NCBI RefSeq assembly: GCF_018595685.2
Contig: NZ_CP092334.1
Coordinates: 2,942,001 to 3,006,000 of the forward strand
Source of the DNA: Flavihumibacter rivuli
GTDB lineage: Bacteria > Bacteroidota > Bacteroidia > Chitinophagales > Chitinophagaceae
DNA length: 64,000 nt
Direction of reading: 5' to 3'
In this document: positions 1 through 8,720 of the stretch, one piece after another
Numbering within the stretch: position 1 is the first letter of the stretch
How the letters are laid out: every line of letters begins with the position of its first letter
Program-made: the position numbers and the translations under genes
The notes under the pieces: generated by a model
The model's database searches: none
The model's input: only the letters and a program-made list of their open reading frames with translations
What the model was told of the DNA's origin: nothing

Positions 1-777
1 ATTCTGATGAATCAAATCGATAATCTCGACAGTGGGGTTGATATAGAGAAATCCACACCGTTTGCATTTTAACCAATCTGTAGACCCATGTAACTTGAAA
101 ATCTTAAATAGGGGCTTAGAAGGTCTATTATAGATGATATCTTTTTCATCTACAGGATCCCGCCAGGAAACACCATAGTCAATTTCCCGGTCAGCATTAT
201 AGGTATCATCGTAATTCAGCAATTCCCACTCCAATGAAACATCATAATTGGTAGAAACCAGGGAAACAAAATGGCTTCCCCCTTTATTTTCCTTTCTGAT
301 CCATTTCACAAAATCATCCATCTTCTTGGGTAGCACATACTTTCTTGAACGATTTATAGAGTCAATGATTGCCCATTCAAATATTGTTTTCAGATTTGAC
401 ATATCCCACCGGTCATTTAACTGTTTGGGAATCTGCAGGAGACCGGGTATTTCATTATTCCAATCAACAATGCAGTGATTGGTATTGATCAATTGGTCAA
501 CCATTGACAATAGCTCAGTAACCATTGGTAATTCTTTGACCAAGACATCCATCGGGACATTCTTACCAAAATAATCTTTGATTCCGGGTGACAGCGATAC
601 CAACAACTGCTTTAGCATTTCCCGATACTTGTGCGCAACCCTTCTATTCCTTTCAATATTGTTAAATAAGGTTCCGCTGTTGATCTTATTTACAATGATG
701 GGTAGCAAATCCCTGGTCAGCGGATACCCGAAGGTTGCAGATACACCAGCCCCTGTAAAAACAACCGTTTTTTTCAT
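1..777 (-). CDS. SIR2-like NAD-binding domain protein (C-terminus outside window)
   Basis: An open frame runs without a stop from 777 to the window edge, giving 259 residues of a longer protein. The N-terminus carries the Rossmann motif VVFTGAGVS of the SIR2 fold. Further on come VSTNYD and LHGSTDW, matching the TxNxD and catalytic HG positions of SIR2-like enzymes, followed by CKRCG, which may start a zinc ribbon. Family members deacylate proteins or, in many bacterial defence proteins, hydrolyse NAD+. The start at 777 (MKKTVVF) sits a few residues before the motif, as is usual; an in-frame ATG at 801 is possible. The gene is transcribed away from the 994-6991 cluster, with about 215 bases between them. 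Family assignment is confident; an NADase or defence role is inference. Confidence 0.82.
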   Translation of the reverse strand, partial: MKKTVVFTGAGVSATFGYPLTRDLLPIIVNKINSGTLFNNIERNRRVAHKYREMLKQLLVSLSPGIKDYFGKNVPMDVLVKELPMVTELLSMVDQLINTNHCIVDWNNEIPGLLQIPKQLNDRWDMSNLKTIFEWAIIDSINRSRKYVLPKKMDDFVKWIRKENKGGSHFVSLVSTNYDVSLEWELLNYDDTYNADREIDYGVSWRDPVDEKDIIYNRPSKPLFKIFKLHGSTDWLKCKRCGFLYINPTVEIIDLIHQN

Positions 778-993
778 ACTTGATAGTTTATGATTCAGCA
801 TTTAGAAAAGGAATCTAAGTTTTTCAGCGCCTTTTGAATAGGGGAATTTTCCCGCCCTGCTAATGGGAAAAAGACCCCTACTTACAGATCTTTTTTCAAC
901 TAGTTTGCTATGGTTATTCAAAGCTTACCCACAATCCTACCTTGCAATTTCCATCGACCATTTAAAAGACATTAACCTTCTAAACCATTAGTT

Positions 994-1791
994 ATGGCAT
1001 TAAAACTAGTTGACGACAGTTCTACCTATTGGGGGATCATGGTTAACCGCCAGCCAAAAGCAGGTAAACAAAAAATGATAACCGGTGAAATTCCGACAGC
1101 CGGTGAATTAACTGGGATAGAATTAAGAATGCTACCACCCTTTATCAAAGAGAATGGTACCACACCGGTATTTCCCTTTCCTGGTAACGCAAAGCTATAC
1201 TGCCTTGTAATGGTGGTTAGCGATGCCAACAACCAACTTATCGGTGGAATTGATCTGCAAGGATTTCCAAGGATCGGAGACAAAGAACACCTTCCCATCA
1301 ACAAAACATTATTTTACTGGGAACCCTCCACTGACAACAAAACAGCACCCAGGCAAATTCATATGGCTTGTTCCATCATTAAATGCAAGCAGTCTTTGCG
1401 GGACGTAGCTAAAATATTAACATCGGTAAAAAGCGATGAGGACTATAAGGGAGTAGTGAAAACACTTGAAAAGCTGGCCAAAAATGCCAGTGGTGCTACC
1501 CTATTCCTTGATGCACTTAGTCAGCTAGGATCATTGGTAGGCAAATACCTGAAGGATGTGGAAGACAAGCCCCTTGGCGCCATTGTTCAGAGTTATACTG
1601 CACTTAGGGGTGATTTTGACAACAAGGGGGTTCAAAGAAGGCAGTATATGACACCTAGGGTAATGTTTGATTTTGAACTGGTTGTACGGGACAAAACGGC
1701 AACTCCCGTCAAGTCCATAAGGGGTGGTAAGAAGAGCCAAGCCCTAGTTCATGAAGAGGTGATTGTTGATCTGCAACCATTTAAAAGCTGA
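994..1791 (+). CDS. Conserved-looking protein of unknown function, first gene of accessory cluster
   Basis: This 265-residue protein has no signal peptide or membrane segment and I do not recognise its family. The N-terminal half (about 1-130) is rich in short hydrophobic strands and looks like a beta-sandwich. The middle (about 130-190) is amphipathic-helical with SLRDVAKIL and LEKLAKNASG. The C-terminal part contains YLKDVEDKPLGAIVQSYTAL and then more strands. It is followed after 63 bases by the patatin gene and probably begins a five-gene transcription unit. Coding is supported by length, by the tight array of same-strand genes and by base usage like theirs. A membrane-binding or adaptor role beside a lipase is only a guess. 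Confidence 0.75.
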   Translation: MALKLVDDSSTYWGIMVNRQPKAGKQKMITGEIPTAGELTGIELRMLPPFIKENGTTPVFPFPGNAKLYCLVMVVSDANNQLIGGIDLQGFPRIGDKEHLPINKTLFYWEPSTDNKTAPRQIHMACSIIKCKQSLRDVAKILTSVKSDEDYKGVVKTLEKLAKNASGATLFLDALSQLGSLVGKYLKDVEDKPLGAIVQSYTALRGDFDNKGVQRRQYMTPRVMFDFELVVRDKTATPVKSIRGGKKSQALVHEEVIVDLQPFKS

Positions 1792-1854
1792 TCCAGGTAA
1801 ATTTCACAATGGACTTCTGCAGAAAAATTAATCCTTAGAGAATAGAATCTAGCC

Positions 1855-3150
1855 ATGGACAAAAGCATCATCAGGGGACTGGCCCTATCGGGTGGAGGGT
1901 ATCGGGCAGCCGCCTATCATTTAGGAACCCTGCGAAAACTGCAGGAAATGGGTAAGCTGCAAGGCATAGAAAAAATGTCAACCATTTCCGGAGGTAGCAT
2001 TATCGGAGCATTCTACTGCCTCAATGAGGACAACTATCCGGACTTCGAGAACAAAATGTACACCATTCTCACCAGTAAGGATGTGATCCGCTCCGTCTTT
2101 TTATCATGGCCCTTCCTACGGCTCATTATTGTGGCACTCATTATACTTGCCCTAGCCGTATGGACCTTCATAAAAGTACATACCCTTCTATTTCCAGTGA
2201 TTTTAGGCCTGGCCATATGGTATTTGATCAGTAATCAATTCACCATTTTTCCTGTAAGCAAAATAATTGAAGGGGTATATGATGAATTCCTGTATGGGAA
2301 TAAAACCCTGAAAGACCTGAGTGAAAAGCGGCCACTATTAGCGATCGGTGCAACCAATCTACAAACGGCCAGACCTTTTGTATTCTCCAAGCCATATATG
2401 GGAGAAAGCTATTACACCAGGGAAATGCAAGCGAGGTTTCTTCCAGACAGTTTCCCCATATCCAGGGCAGTAATGGCGTCCAGTTGCGTTCCTTTTGCCT
2501 TCACCCCTGTTTCCATTGATAAAACCTTCATAGAGAACGGAAAAGAGCTAGGCTCTTCTGCGCCCATCATTGTTGATGGAGGGGTTTTTGACAACCAGGG
2601 TTCCCATAAGTTAACCCACCCCAGAAGCCTGTTTAGGGCAGATATCATAGTCATCAGTGATGCTGGCAACAAACTACCATTTGAAGACCTCTATAAAAAT
2701 ACGATCAGTCTACTCATAAGAACATCCAATGTATTCATGGAAAGGATCAAACGCTTCCAGCTAAAAGAGGATGTGTATGATCAACAACAATCTGGCATAA
2801 GCGAGATTGGGTATATTTCATTAGGGTGGGATCTGGAAAGATGTATAGAAGGCTTCCTTGATAATTTAGAAAACAAGATCATCAATCCCAGGGTAATTGC
2901 GGCACATGAAATCCCTTTAGAATGGATAGATCAAATAAAAAAGTACAGGAACCTAATAAAGGATCATATCAGTAACAGGGTTGATCTCGAAGGCATCAGG
3001 AATCAATATCCCACACAGGAACAAGTAAAGTTGGCAAGAAATGTTACAACAAATCTCAAAAAGCTGACGCATGCAGAAGTAGAAGCCCTTAGCGCACATG
3101 CAGCCGCACTTACAGAACTACAGGTAAAGCTATATTGTCCAAGTTTATAA
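1855..3150 (+). CDS. Patatin-like phospholipase with internal transmembrane hairpin
   Basis: This is a patatin-family acyl hydrolase with a Ser-Asp dyad (431 residues). The oxyanion-hole loop LSGGGYRAAAYH is at residues 11-22, the nucleophile motif STISGGS has Ser45, and the dyad motif DGGVFDNQG has Asp241. Between them, at about residues 80-126, are two strongly hydrophobic helices separated by a short polar turn, so the catalytic domain appears split by a membrane hairpin. Patatins cleave acyl chains from phospholipids, and several anti-phage systems use them to damage the membrane. The stop is followed after only 10 bases by the peptidase gene, so the two are very likely co-transcribed. 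Lipase family is confident; substrate and role are unknown. Confidence 0.88.
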   Translation: MDKSIIRGLALSGGGYRAAAYHLGTLRKLQEMGKLQGIEKMSTISGGSIIGAFYCLNEDNYPDFENKMYTILTSKDVIRSVFLSWPFLRLIIVALIILALAVWTFIKVHTLLFPVILGLAIWYLISNQFTIFPVSKIIEGVYDEFLYGNKTLKDLSEKRPLLAIGATNLQTARPFVFSKPYMGESYYTREMQARFLPDSFPISRAVMASSCVPFAFTPVSIDKTFIENGKELGSSAPIIVDGGVFDNQGSHKLTHPRSLFRADIIVISDAGNKLPFEDLYKNTISLLIRTSNVFMERIKRFQLKEDVYDQQQSGISEIGYISLGWDLERCIEGFLDNLENKIINPRVIAAHEIPLEWIDQIKKYRNLIKDHISNRVDLEGIRNQYPTQEQVKLARNVTTNLKKLTHAEVEALSAHAAALTELQVKLYCPSL

Positions 3151-3160
3151 AACCAGCGCC

Positions 3161-5080
3161 ATGAGTAAACCTTCCTTCAGGATGTTGAGAGGCTATTCCC
3201 TGGACCCAGGATTCTCCATCCAACTAAATACAGCCCAAATCAATGAGATCACCTATGCTATAAGGTGGGAAGAGATTGGGAAAGGTCCAGTAGGCGAATA
3301 TTTCGAAGTGATAGATATTGATCCCGCCAGTAATTGCTGGTATGAGCCAGTGGATCTGGACTCCATTGAGGTATTGGCCCAAAATGGCTTACCGCCTAGT
3401 GAAGGTAATCCCAAGTTTCATCAGCAATTCGTGTATACGATATCCATGAAAACCCTGGAGCACTTTGAACATAGTTTAGGAAGAAAAATACTTTGGCGAC
3501 CTAGAAATTATAATCCGAAGTTAATACATGGAGGAAAAGGCGCAGAATTTGTTCGCCGGCTTAGAATTTATCCCCATGCATTCAGAGGCGCTAATGCCTA
3601 CTATGACCCTGAAAAAAAAGCCATCCTATTCGGATATTTTGAAGCTCCAAAGGACAGTTATTATAATGGATTACCAGGTGGCGCCATATTTGCCTGTCTC
3701 TCGCCTGATATAGTAGCCCATGAGCTAACCCATGCCCTGCTGGATTCCATTCATCCACGTTTCATAGAGGACACTAATCCAGATGTAGGAGGTTTTCATG
3801 AAGGATTTGCAGACATTGTGGCCTTGCTCCAAAGGTTTACCATTACGAACCTAGTTGAACATCAAATAGCAGAAACCAAAGGAAACCTCAGTGAATTCTC
3901 CTACTTGGGAGAGCTCGCCACGCAATTTGGCAATGCATTGGACAATAGCAGGGGAGCCTTAAGAGGTGCTATCGGGGCGATCAATCCTAAAACCAACAAA
4001 TGGGAAAGATTTAAGCCAGATCCGCTGAAATACAAAAAATCCACGGAACCACATGACCGAGGAGCCATATTAGTAGCCACTATTTTTGATGCCTTTCTAA
4101 GGCTTTATCATTGGCAAACTGCTGACCTGCTTAGAATAGCCAGTAACGGAACAGGTGTTCTGCAAAAGGGTGCCATTCATCCCGACCTCGTAAAACGACT
4201 TGCTGCAGAAGCTTGCTCTATTGCCAAACATTTGCTCTATATCTGCATTAGGGCTTTGGATTATTGTCCACCGGTTGACATTACCTACGGTGATTACTTG
4301 AGGGCACTCATTACCGCAGACCTGGACAGCTCGCCACAAGATAAAAATGGCTATAGGCTAGCCTTGATCGAGGCATTCAAAGCTTGGGGAATCTATCCGG
4401 ATAGGGTAAATACCCTTTCAGTAGAAAGTCTCAAATGGGCTAAATCAGGTTTTAGGTTAGGAGAGAAAGACAATGATATGTGGCGCGAAATTGTAAATAC
4501 TCTAAAACCCCAAATAAGAGAGCTGGTTGACATCGGAATCAAGGAACCAAGTGATCGGGAACTTCTATATACAAAAACCTTAGAGATACAGGCCGCATTT
4601 TATCGGCTACTTATGCAAGGCAGTTGGACAAAAGATCCCTTAGAATGGGGGAAAATCCTTCAAAACCATGGTCTTACCAATAAGACTCTTGAATTCATCT
4701 ATAACGATGAGGTTATCAAGAGCAATGAGGTCCCGAAGATCCAGGTCCACAAAGTAAGACCAGCCTATCGGGTAGGAAGAGACGGTACAATTCAAGAACA
4801 GGTATTGATTACACTGGTTCAAACCTTTAGGATAACAACGGGTTCTTTATCGGGCGAGATCTTCAGGGGTGGTTGTACTGTAGTCATCAATATGTCCAAA
4901 AACTATGAAATAGAATACGTTATTCTCAAAAATATTGAAAGCAGCTACCGATTTGCGAAACAGATGAATTATCAGACAGGCAATTCCGAAGACTTCAGCT
5001 TTGCGTCAGATGACACCTATGCACAAGAACAACAGTCGCCAAAAATAAACTTCGAGAAACTACACTTCCACTCACACTAA
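3161..5080 (+). CDS. Zincin (M4-like gluzincin) metallopeptidase domain protein
   Basis: The protein has 639 residues and no signal peptide. A zinc-binding HELTH motif (His187, Glu188, His191) is followed by FHEGFAD, whose Glu214 lies at the spacing of the third zinc ligand in thermolysin-type gluzincins. The surrounding helix DIVAHELTHALLD closely resembles the thermolysin active-site helix. The C-terminal half (about 430-639) is not recognised and ends in strand-rich sequence. With no export signal it should act in the cytosol, unlike typical secreted M4 enzymes. It lies 10 bases after the patatin gene and 11 before the metallo-beta-lactamase gene. Metallopeptidase chemistry is well supported; the target is unknown, but processing of a cluster partner is a reasonable hypothesis. 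Confidence 0.85.
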   Translation: MSKPSFRMLRGYSLDPGFSIQLNTAQINEITYAIRWEEIGKGPVGEYFEVIDIDPASNCWYEPVDLDSIEVLAQNGLPPSEGNPKFHQQFVYTISMKTLEHFEHSLGRKILWRPRNYNPKLIHGGKGAEFVRRLRIYPHAFRGANAYYDPEKKAILFGYFEAPKDSYYNGLPGGAIFACLSPDIVAHELTHALLDSIHPRFIEDTNPDVGGFHEGFADIVALLQRFTITNLVEHQIAETKGNLSEFSYLGELATQFGNALDNSRGALRGAIGAINPKTNKWERFKPDPLKYKKSTEPHDRGAILVATIFDAFLRLYHWQTADLLRIASNGTGVLQKGAIHPDLVKRLAAEACSIAKHLLYICIRALDYCPPVDITYGDYLRALITADLDSSPQDKNGYRLALIEAFKAWGIYPDRVNTLSVESLKWAKSGFRLGEKDNDMWREIVNTLKPQIRELVDIGIKEPSDRELLYTKTLEIQAAFYRLLMQGSWTKDPLEWGKILQNHGLTNKTLEFIYNDEVIKSNEVPKIQVHKVRPAYRVGRDGTIQEQVLITLVQTFRITTGSLSGEIFRGGCTVVINMSKNYEIEYVILKNIESSYRFAKQMNYQTGNSEDFSFASDDTYAQEQQSPKINFEKLHFHSH

Positions 5081-5091
5081 AAGCTATTACT

Positions 5092-6483
5092 ATGTCCCAG
5101 AAACTTAGTGTATCCATAAGAATGTACAGGGTCGGAGAACTTGGGGATTGCTTTTATCTGCAATTTAAGGAAGGACAAACACAAAGCAGGGTATTGATCG
5201 ATTGTGGATCTTTTAGAAATTCAACGGCATCTAAAGAAAGATTACAAAAGATTGCTAGTCATATTACAGAAGAACTGAATGGCGAAAAGATTGATGTGGT
5301 AGTTGGTACCCATCAGCACAATGACCACTTGTCAGGCTTTGTGCATGCTAAAGAAATATTTGAGGGCAACATTGACCAGGTATGGCTATCCTGGTTAGAT
5401 GATCCAAAGGATGCAGCAGCCAGGAAAATAAACAAGGAACATAAAAAAATAGTACTGGGTTTGTTGGAAGTGGTAAGCGAGTCGAAAAAGATCGGCAAAA
5501 GTAAGCAACTGAATATTGCCACAGAATTGCTTGACTTTTATGGCTTATTAGGGGCAGCCCCCGCAGTACCGGCCGAAGGCATAAAAGTATTGAAGGAAAT
5601 AGGTACAAAACCCGTTAAATATCTGGAACCCGGAGACAGGTTGATCTTACCCAATCTCAACAAGAATAGCGTCAATGTTTATGTCCTGGGACCACCCAGG
5701 AATCCAGACTTGCTGTATGATATAAGCGCAAGCAGTAAGGAAAGCTATGATCACCGGCTACAACTGGCAGAAGCAGGAACAAAGCAATTGCTATCCGCAG
5801 TCAAGAATAAAATAAAGGGAATCGACCAGCCGGAGGAATCTGACTTCCCCTTTAATAAAACCTATAAGCGGATAACAAGGGAAATAGACCCTAAAGTCAG
5901 GCAACTCTATAACAATGATCCCAGCAGGCAGATTGAAGATGATTGGCTGGAGCAAGCCAATCGATTAGCTATTTATATGGATACCTATACCAACAACAGC
6001 AGTCTCGTACTAGCATTTGAGCTTGTACAGTCAGGTAAGGTATTGCTGTTTGTTGGTGATGCCCAAACCGGGAACTGGCTATCATGGAAAGAAATAAAAT
6101 GGAAAGGGAAGAATGCCAAATTCAGTATCAATCAACTTCTTGAGAATACTGTATTGTATAAGGTTGGTCATCATGGAAGCCACAATGCCAGCCTTGTGGA
6201 GGCCATAGAGAAAATGTGTCATCCGGAATTGGTAGCCATGATTCCAGTGGATAGAACTGATGGCCATATCACCAAGCAAAACGGATGGCGAATGCCCGCA
6301 AAAAACTTACTGAATAAGCTTAAGGAAAAAACCAATAACAGGGTGATGGTGATGGATAAGAATGGATTTGAGGATGATTGTCAACCTACAAAAGGAAAGG
6401 GTAAATCTGGTTGGAAAATGGTAGAAGGAAAACCTAAAGTAGACAACACTAACAATTATGTAGAATATACTATATACACATAG
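5092..6483 (+). CDS. ComEC/Rec2-like metallo-beta-lactamase-fold hydrolase
   Basis: This 463-residue protein has the MBL metal-site motif GTHQHNDHLSG (His74, His76, Asp78, His79). Later ligands are FVGDAQ (Asp323) and VGHHGSHNAS (His360/361), the pattern of the ComEC-type MBL branch. There are no transmembrane segments, so it is a stand-alone soluble domain and not a DNA-uptake channel. Family members hydrolyse phosphodiesters or related bonds. An insertion of about 150 residues separates the first and last metal motifs. It follows the peptidase gene by 11 bases and is part of the same unit. Fold and metal site are confident; nuclease activity is inferred. Confidence 0.87.
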   Translation: MSQKLSVSIRMYRVGELGDCFYLQFKEGQTQSRVLIDCGSFRNSTASKERLQKIASHITEELNGEKIDVVVGTHQHNDHLSGFVHAKEIFEGNIDQVWLSWLDDPKDAAARKINKEHKKIVLGLLEVVSESKKIGKSKQLNIATELLDFYGLLGAAPAVPAEGIKVLKEIGTKPVKYLEPGDRLILPNLNKNSVNVYVLGPPRNPDLLYDISASSKESYDHRLQLAEAGTKQLLSAVKNKIKGIDQPEESDFPFNKTYKRITREIDPKVRQLYNNDPSRQIEDDWLEQANRLAIYMDTYTNNSSLVLAFELVQSGKVLLFVGDAQTGNWLSWKEIKWKGKNAKFSINQLLENTVLYKVGHHGSHNASLVEAIEKMCHPELVAMIPVDRTDGHITKQNGWRMPAKNLLNKLKEKTNNRVMVMDKNGFEDDCQPTKGKGKSGWKMVEGKPKVDNTNNYVEYTIYT

Positions 6484-6589
6484 ATGGAATAAAAACTCAG
6501 CTATAAATGGAAATGTAATTTTTACCTTATTCATAAATGGGAAAAATCATTCTATCTAAACTTTTTTTAAACCAAATAAACCTTTTCTA

Positions 6590-6991
6590 ATGAAAGAGAA
6601 TCCCCAACAAGGTCAATATGAGCATGCTTTTGAAAGTCAACTTAAGATTCATTACAACGAAAAAAAGCTCAAAGCCATCAATCAGTCAATTGATGCCGTT
6701 GTTAAGCAAATCAGCAACCTAACTGGTAAAAACCAGGAGGATGTTGGCAAAAACATTAAACGTATAGAAATTAAAGGAGGGCAATCCAAAAACGAGCAGA
6801 TTAATGATGTACTCGTAATATCAAGAGAAAAACCCAACCATCATGGACCACTCTCTCCTATCATTCCTCATGAATGTCATATCTCAGTGAAACTATGTAA
6901 CCCCTTACCATTTGGACCCCAAGTTTGTGTGGAAGTAGAGCTTCCCTGGCCTTGTCCGGATATTGTGTTTGAACCTGGGCCATTTGAGTAA
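6590..6991 (+). CDS. Small protein of unknown function at end of accessory cluster
   Basis: The product has 133 residues and no recognised domain. Its N-terminal half is charged and helical (about 20-60). The C-terminal third is proline- and cysteine-rich, with HECHISVKLCNPLPFGP and ELPWPCPD; four cysteines are spread through this part. It starts 106 bases after the metallo-beta-lactamase gene, a wider gap than between the upstream genes, so it could have its own promoter. It may be a structural or sensing partner of the cluster; no function can be assigned. Confidence 0.6.
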   Translation: MKENPQQGQYEHAFESQLKIHYNEKKLKAINQSIDAVVKQISNLTGKNQEDVGKNIKRIEIKGGQSKNEQINDVLVISREKPNHHGPLSPIIPHECHISVKLCNPLPFGPQVCVEVELPWPCPDIVFEPGPFE

Positions 6992-7283
6992 CAGTAGATT
7001 CCGGGCCAAATTGCTCCCTTTTATTGAGTTCAGTTTGGCCCTAACTATTTCCAGGATGATTTTTCAACTGTTACTCAGGCACATGTTGCCCCCCTTTTGT
7101 ATAGCTGAGCTACTGGTACAAGATCGGCGGTTTATTTCAGTTAGTAAATTCTCAGTTGAGAAGTAGAAAGAATATTAAAAGAAAATTGCGGATCAACTAT
7201 CCTTTCCTAACATTTGCCACACACATTAGCACACCCTTAACAGCCCACCCTCAACCAACTCCGGCTCCTCCTGTTAATTGGGC

Positions 7284-7694
7284 ATGAAAAAACTCATTCT
7301 ACTATTTAGCGTTATCCTTGCCTGCCAGTTCTCCCTCCAGGCGCAGGACAAGTCCTACCAGTTGTCCACCCATATCCTCGACATTTCTAGTGGCAGTCCG
7401 GCCACGGGTGTGACCATCCGGCTGGAACGCTATGACTCACTGGCGGGGTCATGGAAAAAGATCAGTGAGCAAAAGACTGATGGGAATGGACGCATCAAGG
7501 ACTTCCTTCCCACAGGGGGCAACAATGACGGCACTTATAAATTGGTCTTCCTGACCAGGGAATATTTCGAACGCAGGAAATGGGAGAGCTTCTATCCTTT
7601 TATCGAAGTGGTGTTCGCGATCCGGGGAAGCTCCCATTACCATGTTCCGCTGACACTTTCGCCGTTTGGGTATTCTACTTATAGGGGTAATTGA
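7284..7694 (+). CDS. uraH: 5-hydroxyisourate hydrolase, exported (transthyretin-like)
   Basis: This enzyme hydrolyses 5-hydroxyisourate to OHCU in urate breakdown. The 136-residue product starts with a signal peptide (MKKLILLFSVILACQFSLQAQ), so it acts in the periplasm or outside. The mature part shows the family signatures: LSTHILDISSG with the first active-site His, the RLERYD strand, HYHVPLTLSPFGY, and the C-terminal YSTYRGN close to the canonical YRGS. The ATG at 7284 is preferred over an in-frame TTG at 7278 because the signal peptide begins there. No other urate genes are nearby, so it may serve an isolated scavenging step. Confidence 0.93.
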   Translation: MKKLILLFSVILACQFSLQAQDKSYQLSTHILDISSGSPATGVTIRLERYDSLAGSWKKISEQKTDGNGRIKDFLPTGGNNDGTYKLVFLTREYFERRKWESFYPFIEVVFAIRGSSHYHVPLTLSPFGYSTYRGN

Positions 7695-7719
7695 TGGAAG
7701 GACATTAAGAGTGAAACCT

Positions 7720-7905
7720 ATTGGCTGCGCCAATGGTTTTTTGTAACGCAAAGAGCGCGAAGAATACGCAAAGGACGCTAAGAAGGTTATGCTTTTGAGG
7801 AGTTTTTGAGGACGCAAAGTATTGGCTACGCCAATTTTCGATTTCATTTGTAAGGCACCGCGCCCGCCGAAGCGAAGCGAAGGTGGGAAGAACGCTAGAA
7901 GTTTT
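7720..7905. repeat. GCAAAG-type intergenic repeat, copy 1
   Basis: Non-coding DNA after uraH. It begins with the near-palindrome ATTGGCTGCGCCAAT and continues with short ACGCAAAG-like words spaced about 8-10 bases apart. It ends with a GCGCCCGCCGAAGCGAAG segment. The same blocks recur near 19545-19673, in reverse at 20509-20613, and partly at 37820-37887. No coding potential is seen. Confidence 0.75.
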
Positions 7906-7940
7906 TTGGCTTCTCTAGTTATTCTTGCCCCTATTTAATT

Positions 7941-7976
7941 GGTTATGCTTGTTGATTTACTTCAACAAGCATAACC
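7941..7976 (-). terminator. Hairpin downstream of LytTR regulator
   Basis: A perfect 15-base-pair inverted repeat (GGTTATGCTTGTTGA with its complement, 6-base loop) lies 10 bases past the stop codon of the minus-strand regulator gene. There is no clear T tract on the minus strand, so it may be an RNA-stabilising stem or a weak terminator. Confidence 0.55.
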
Positions 7977-7985
7977 AACCAGCAA

Positions 7986-8720
7986 TCAACTGCCCTGGAG
8001 TTTTAAGAAATTATTGCGGTACAATTTGCCGATGGGTAATTCTTTGTTGCCGATCTCCACGGTTTCCGCCGTGAAGGACTTTAACTTACTCAGGGACACG
8101 ATGTAGGAACGATGCACGCGGATGAACTGGCTTTCCGACAGCATGGCCTCTACGGAGGCAATGGTTTGCCGGGTGATGATGATGTCTTTTTCGGTAAACA
8201 CTTTTACATAATCCCTGTTGCTTTCAATATACAGGATATCATCCAGCAGCACTTTCTTCATCTTGCGGTCCAACCGAAGGTAAATGAAGGAATTGGCCGG
8301 CTTGCCTTCCTCAGCGGCCACGGCAGCAGCAGACTGGATTTCCTGTTGCTTTTGCGGGAAGGCTTTATTTACCGCCCTTAGGAAACGGTCAAACCGGATG
8401 GGCTTCAGTAGGTAATCGGTCACATCCAGCTCAAAGCCTTCATGTGCATATTCCTTATGTGCCGTAGTGAAGATGATCTTGGGTACCGTGTGCAGGCTTC
8501 TCACAAATTCTGTCCCGGTGAGTTGCGGCATTTTGATGTCCAGGAAAATAATGTCCACTGATTGCTCCTGCAGGAAAATGGTGGCATCAATGGCGTTGCC
8601 AAATTCACCAACCAGCTTCAGCGTGGGGACCATTTGTACATACCGCCTCACCACATCCCTTGCCATGGGTTCATCATCCACAATGATGCATTTGATCGGT
8701 AGCTGGTTTCCGTTAGGCAT
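7986..8720 (-). CDS. LytTR-family response regulator
   Basis: The 244-residue protein has a receiver domain (about 8-125) with acidic pocket VDDEP and phospho-acceptor Asp61 in FLDIKMP. A LytTR DNA-binding domain follows (about 145-244), with ILYIESNRDYVKV and FIRVHRSYIVS. It should be phosphorylated by the kinase encoded just upstream, whose gene overlaps this one by 8 bases. LytTR regulators of this type in Bacteroidota usually control membrane-stress, transport or surface genes. The target here is unknown; the divergent haloperoxidase-like gene at 10137 is a candidate. Confidence 0.94.
   Translation of the reverse strand: MPNGNQLPIKCIIVDDEPMARDVVRRYVQMVPTLKLVGEFGNAIDATIFLQEQSVDIIFLDIKMPQLTGTEFVRSLHTVPKIIFTTAHKEYAHEGFELDVTDYLLKPIRFDRFLRAVNKAFPQKQQEIQSAAAVAAEEGKPANSFIYLRLDRKMKKVLLDDILYIESNRDYVKVFTEKDIIITRQTIASVEAMLSESQFIRVHRSYIVSLSKLKSFTAETVEIGNKELPIGKLYRNNFLKLQGS

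Noticed and set aside
6963..7166. 67-residue plus-strand frame overlapping the end of the small cluster gene
   Set aside because: It overlaps a better frame and has no domain or start context; probably chance.
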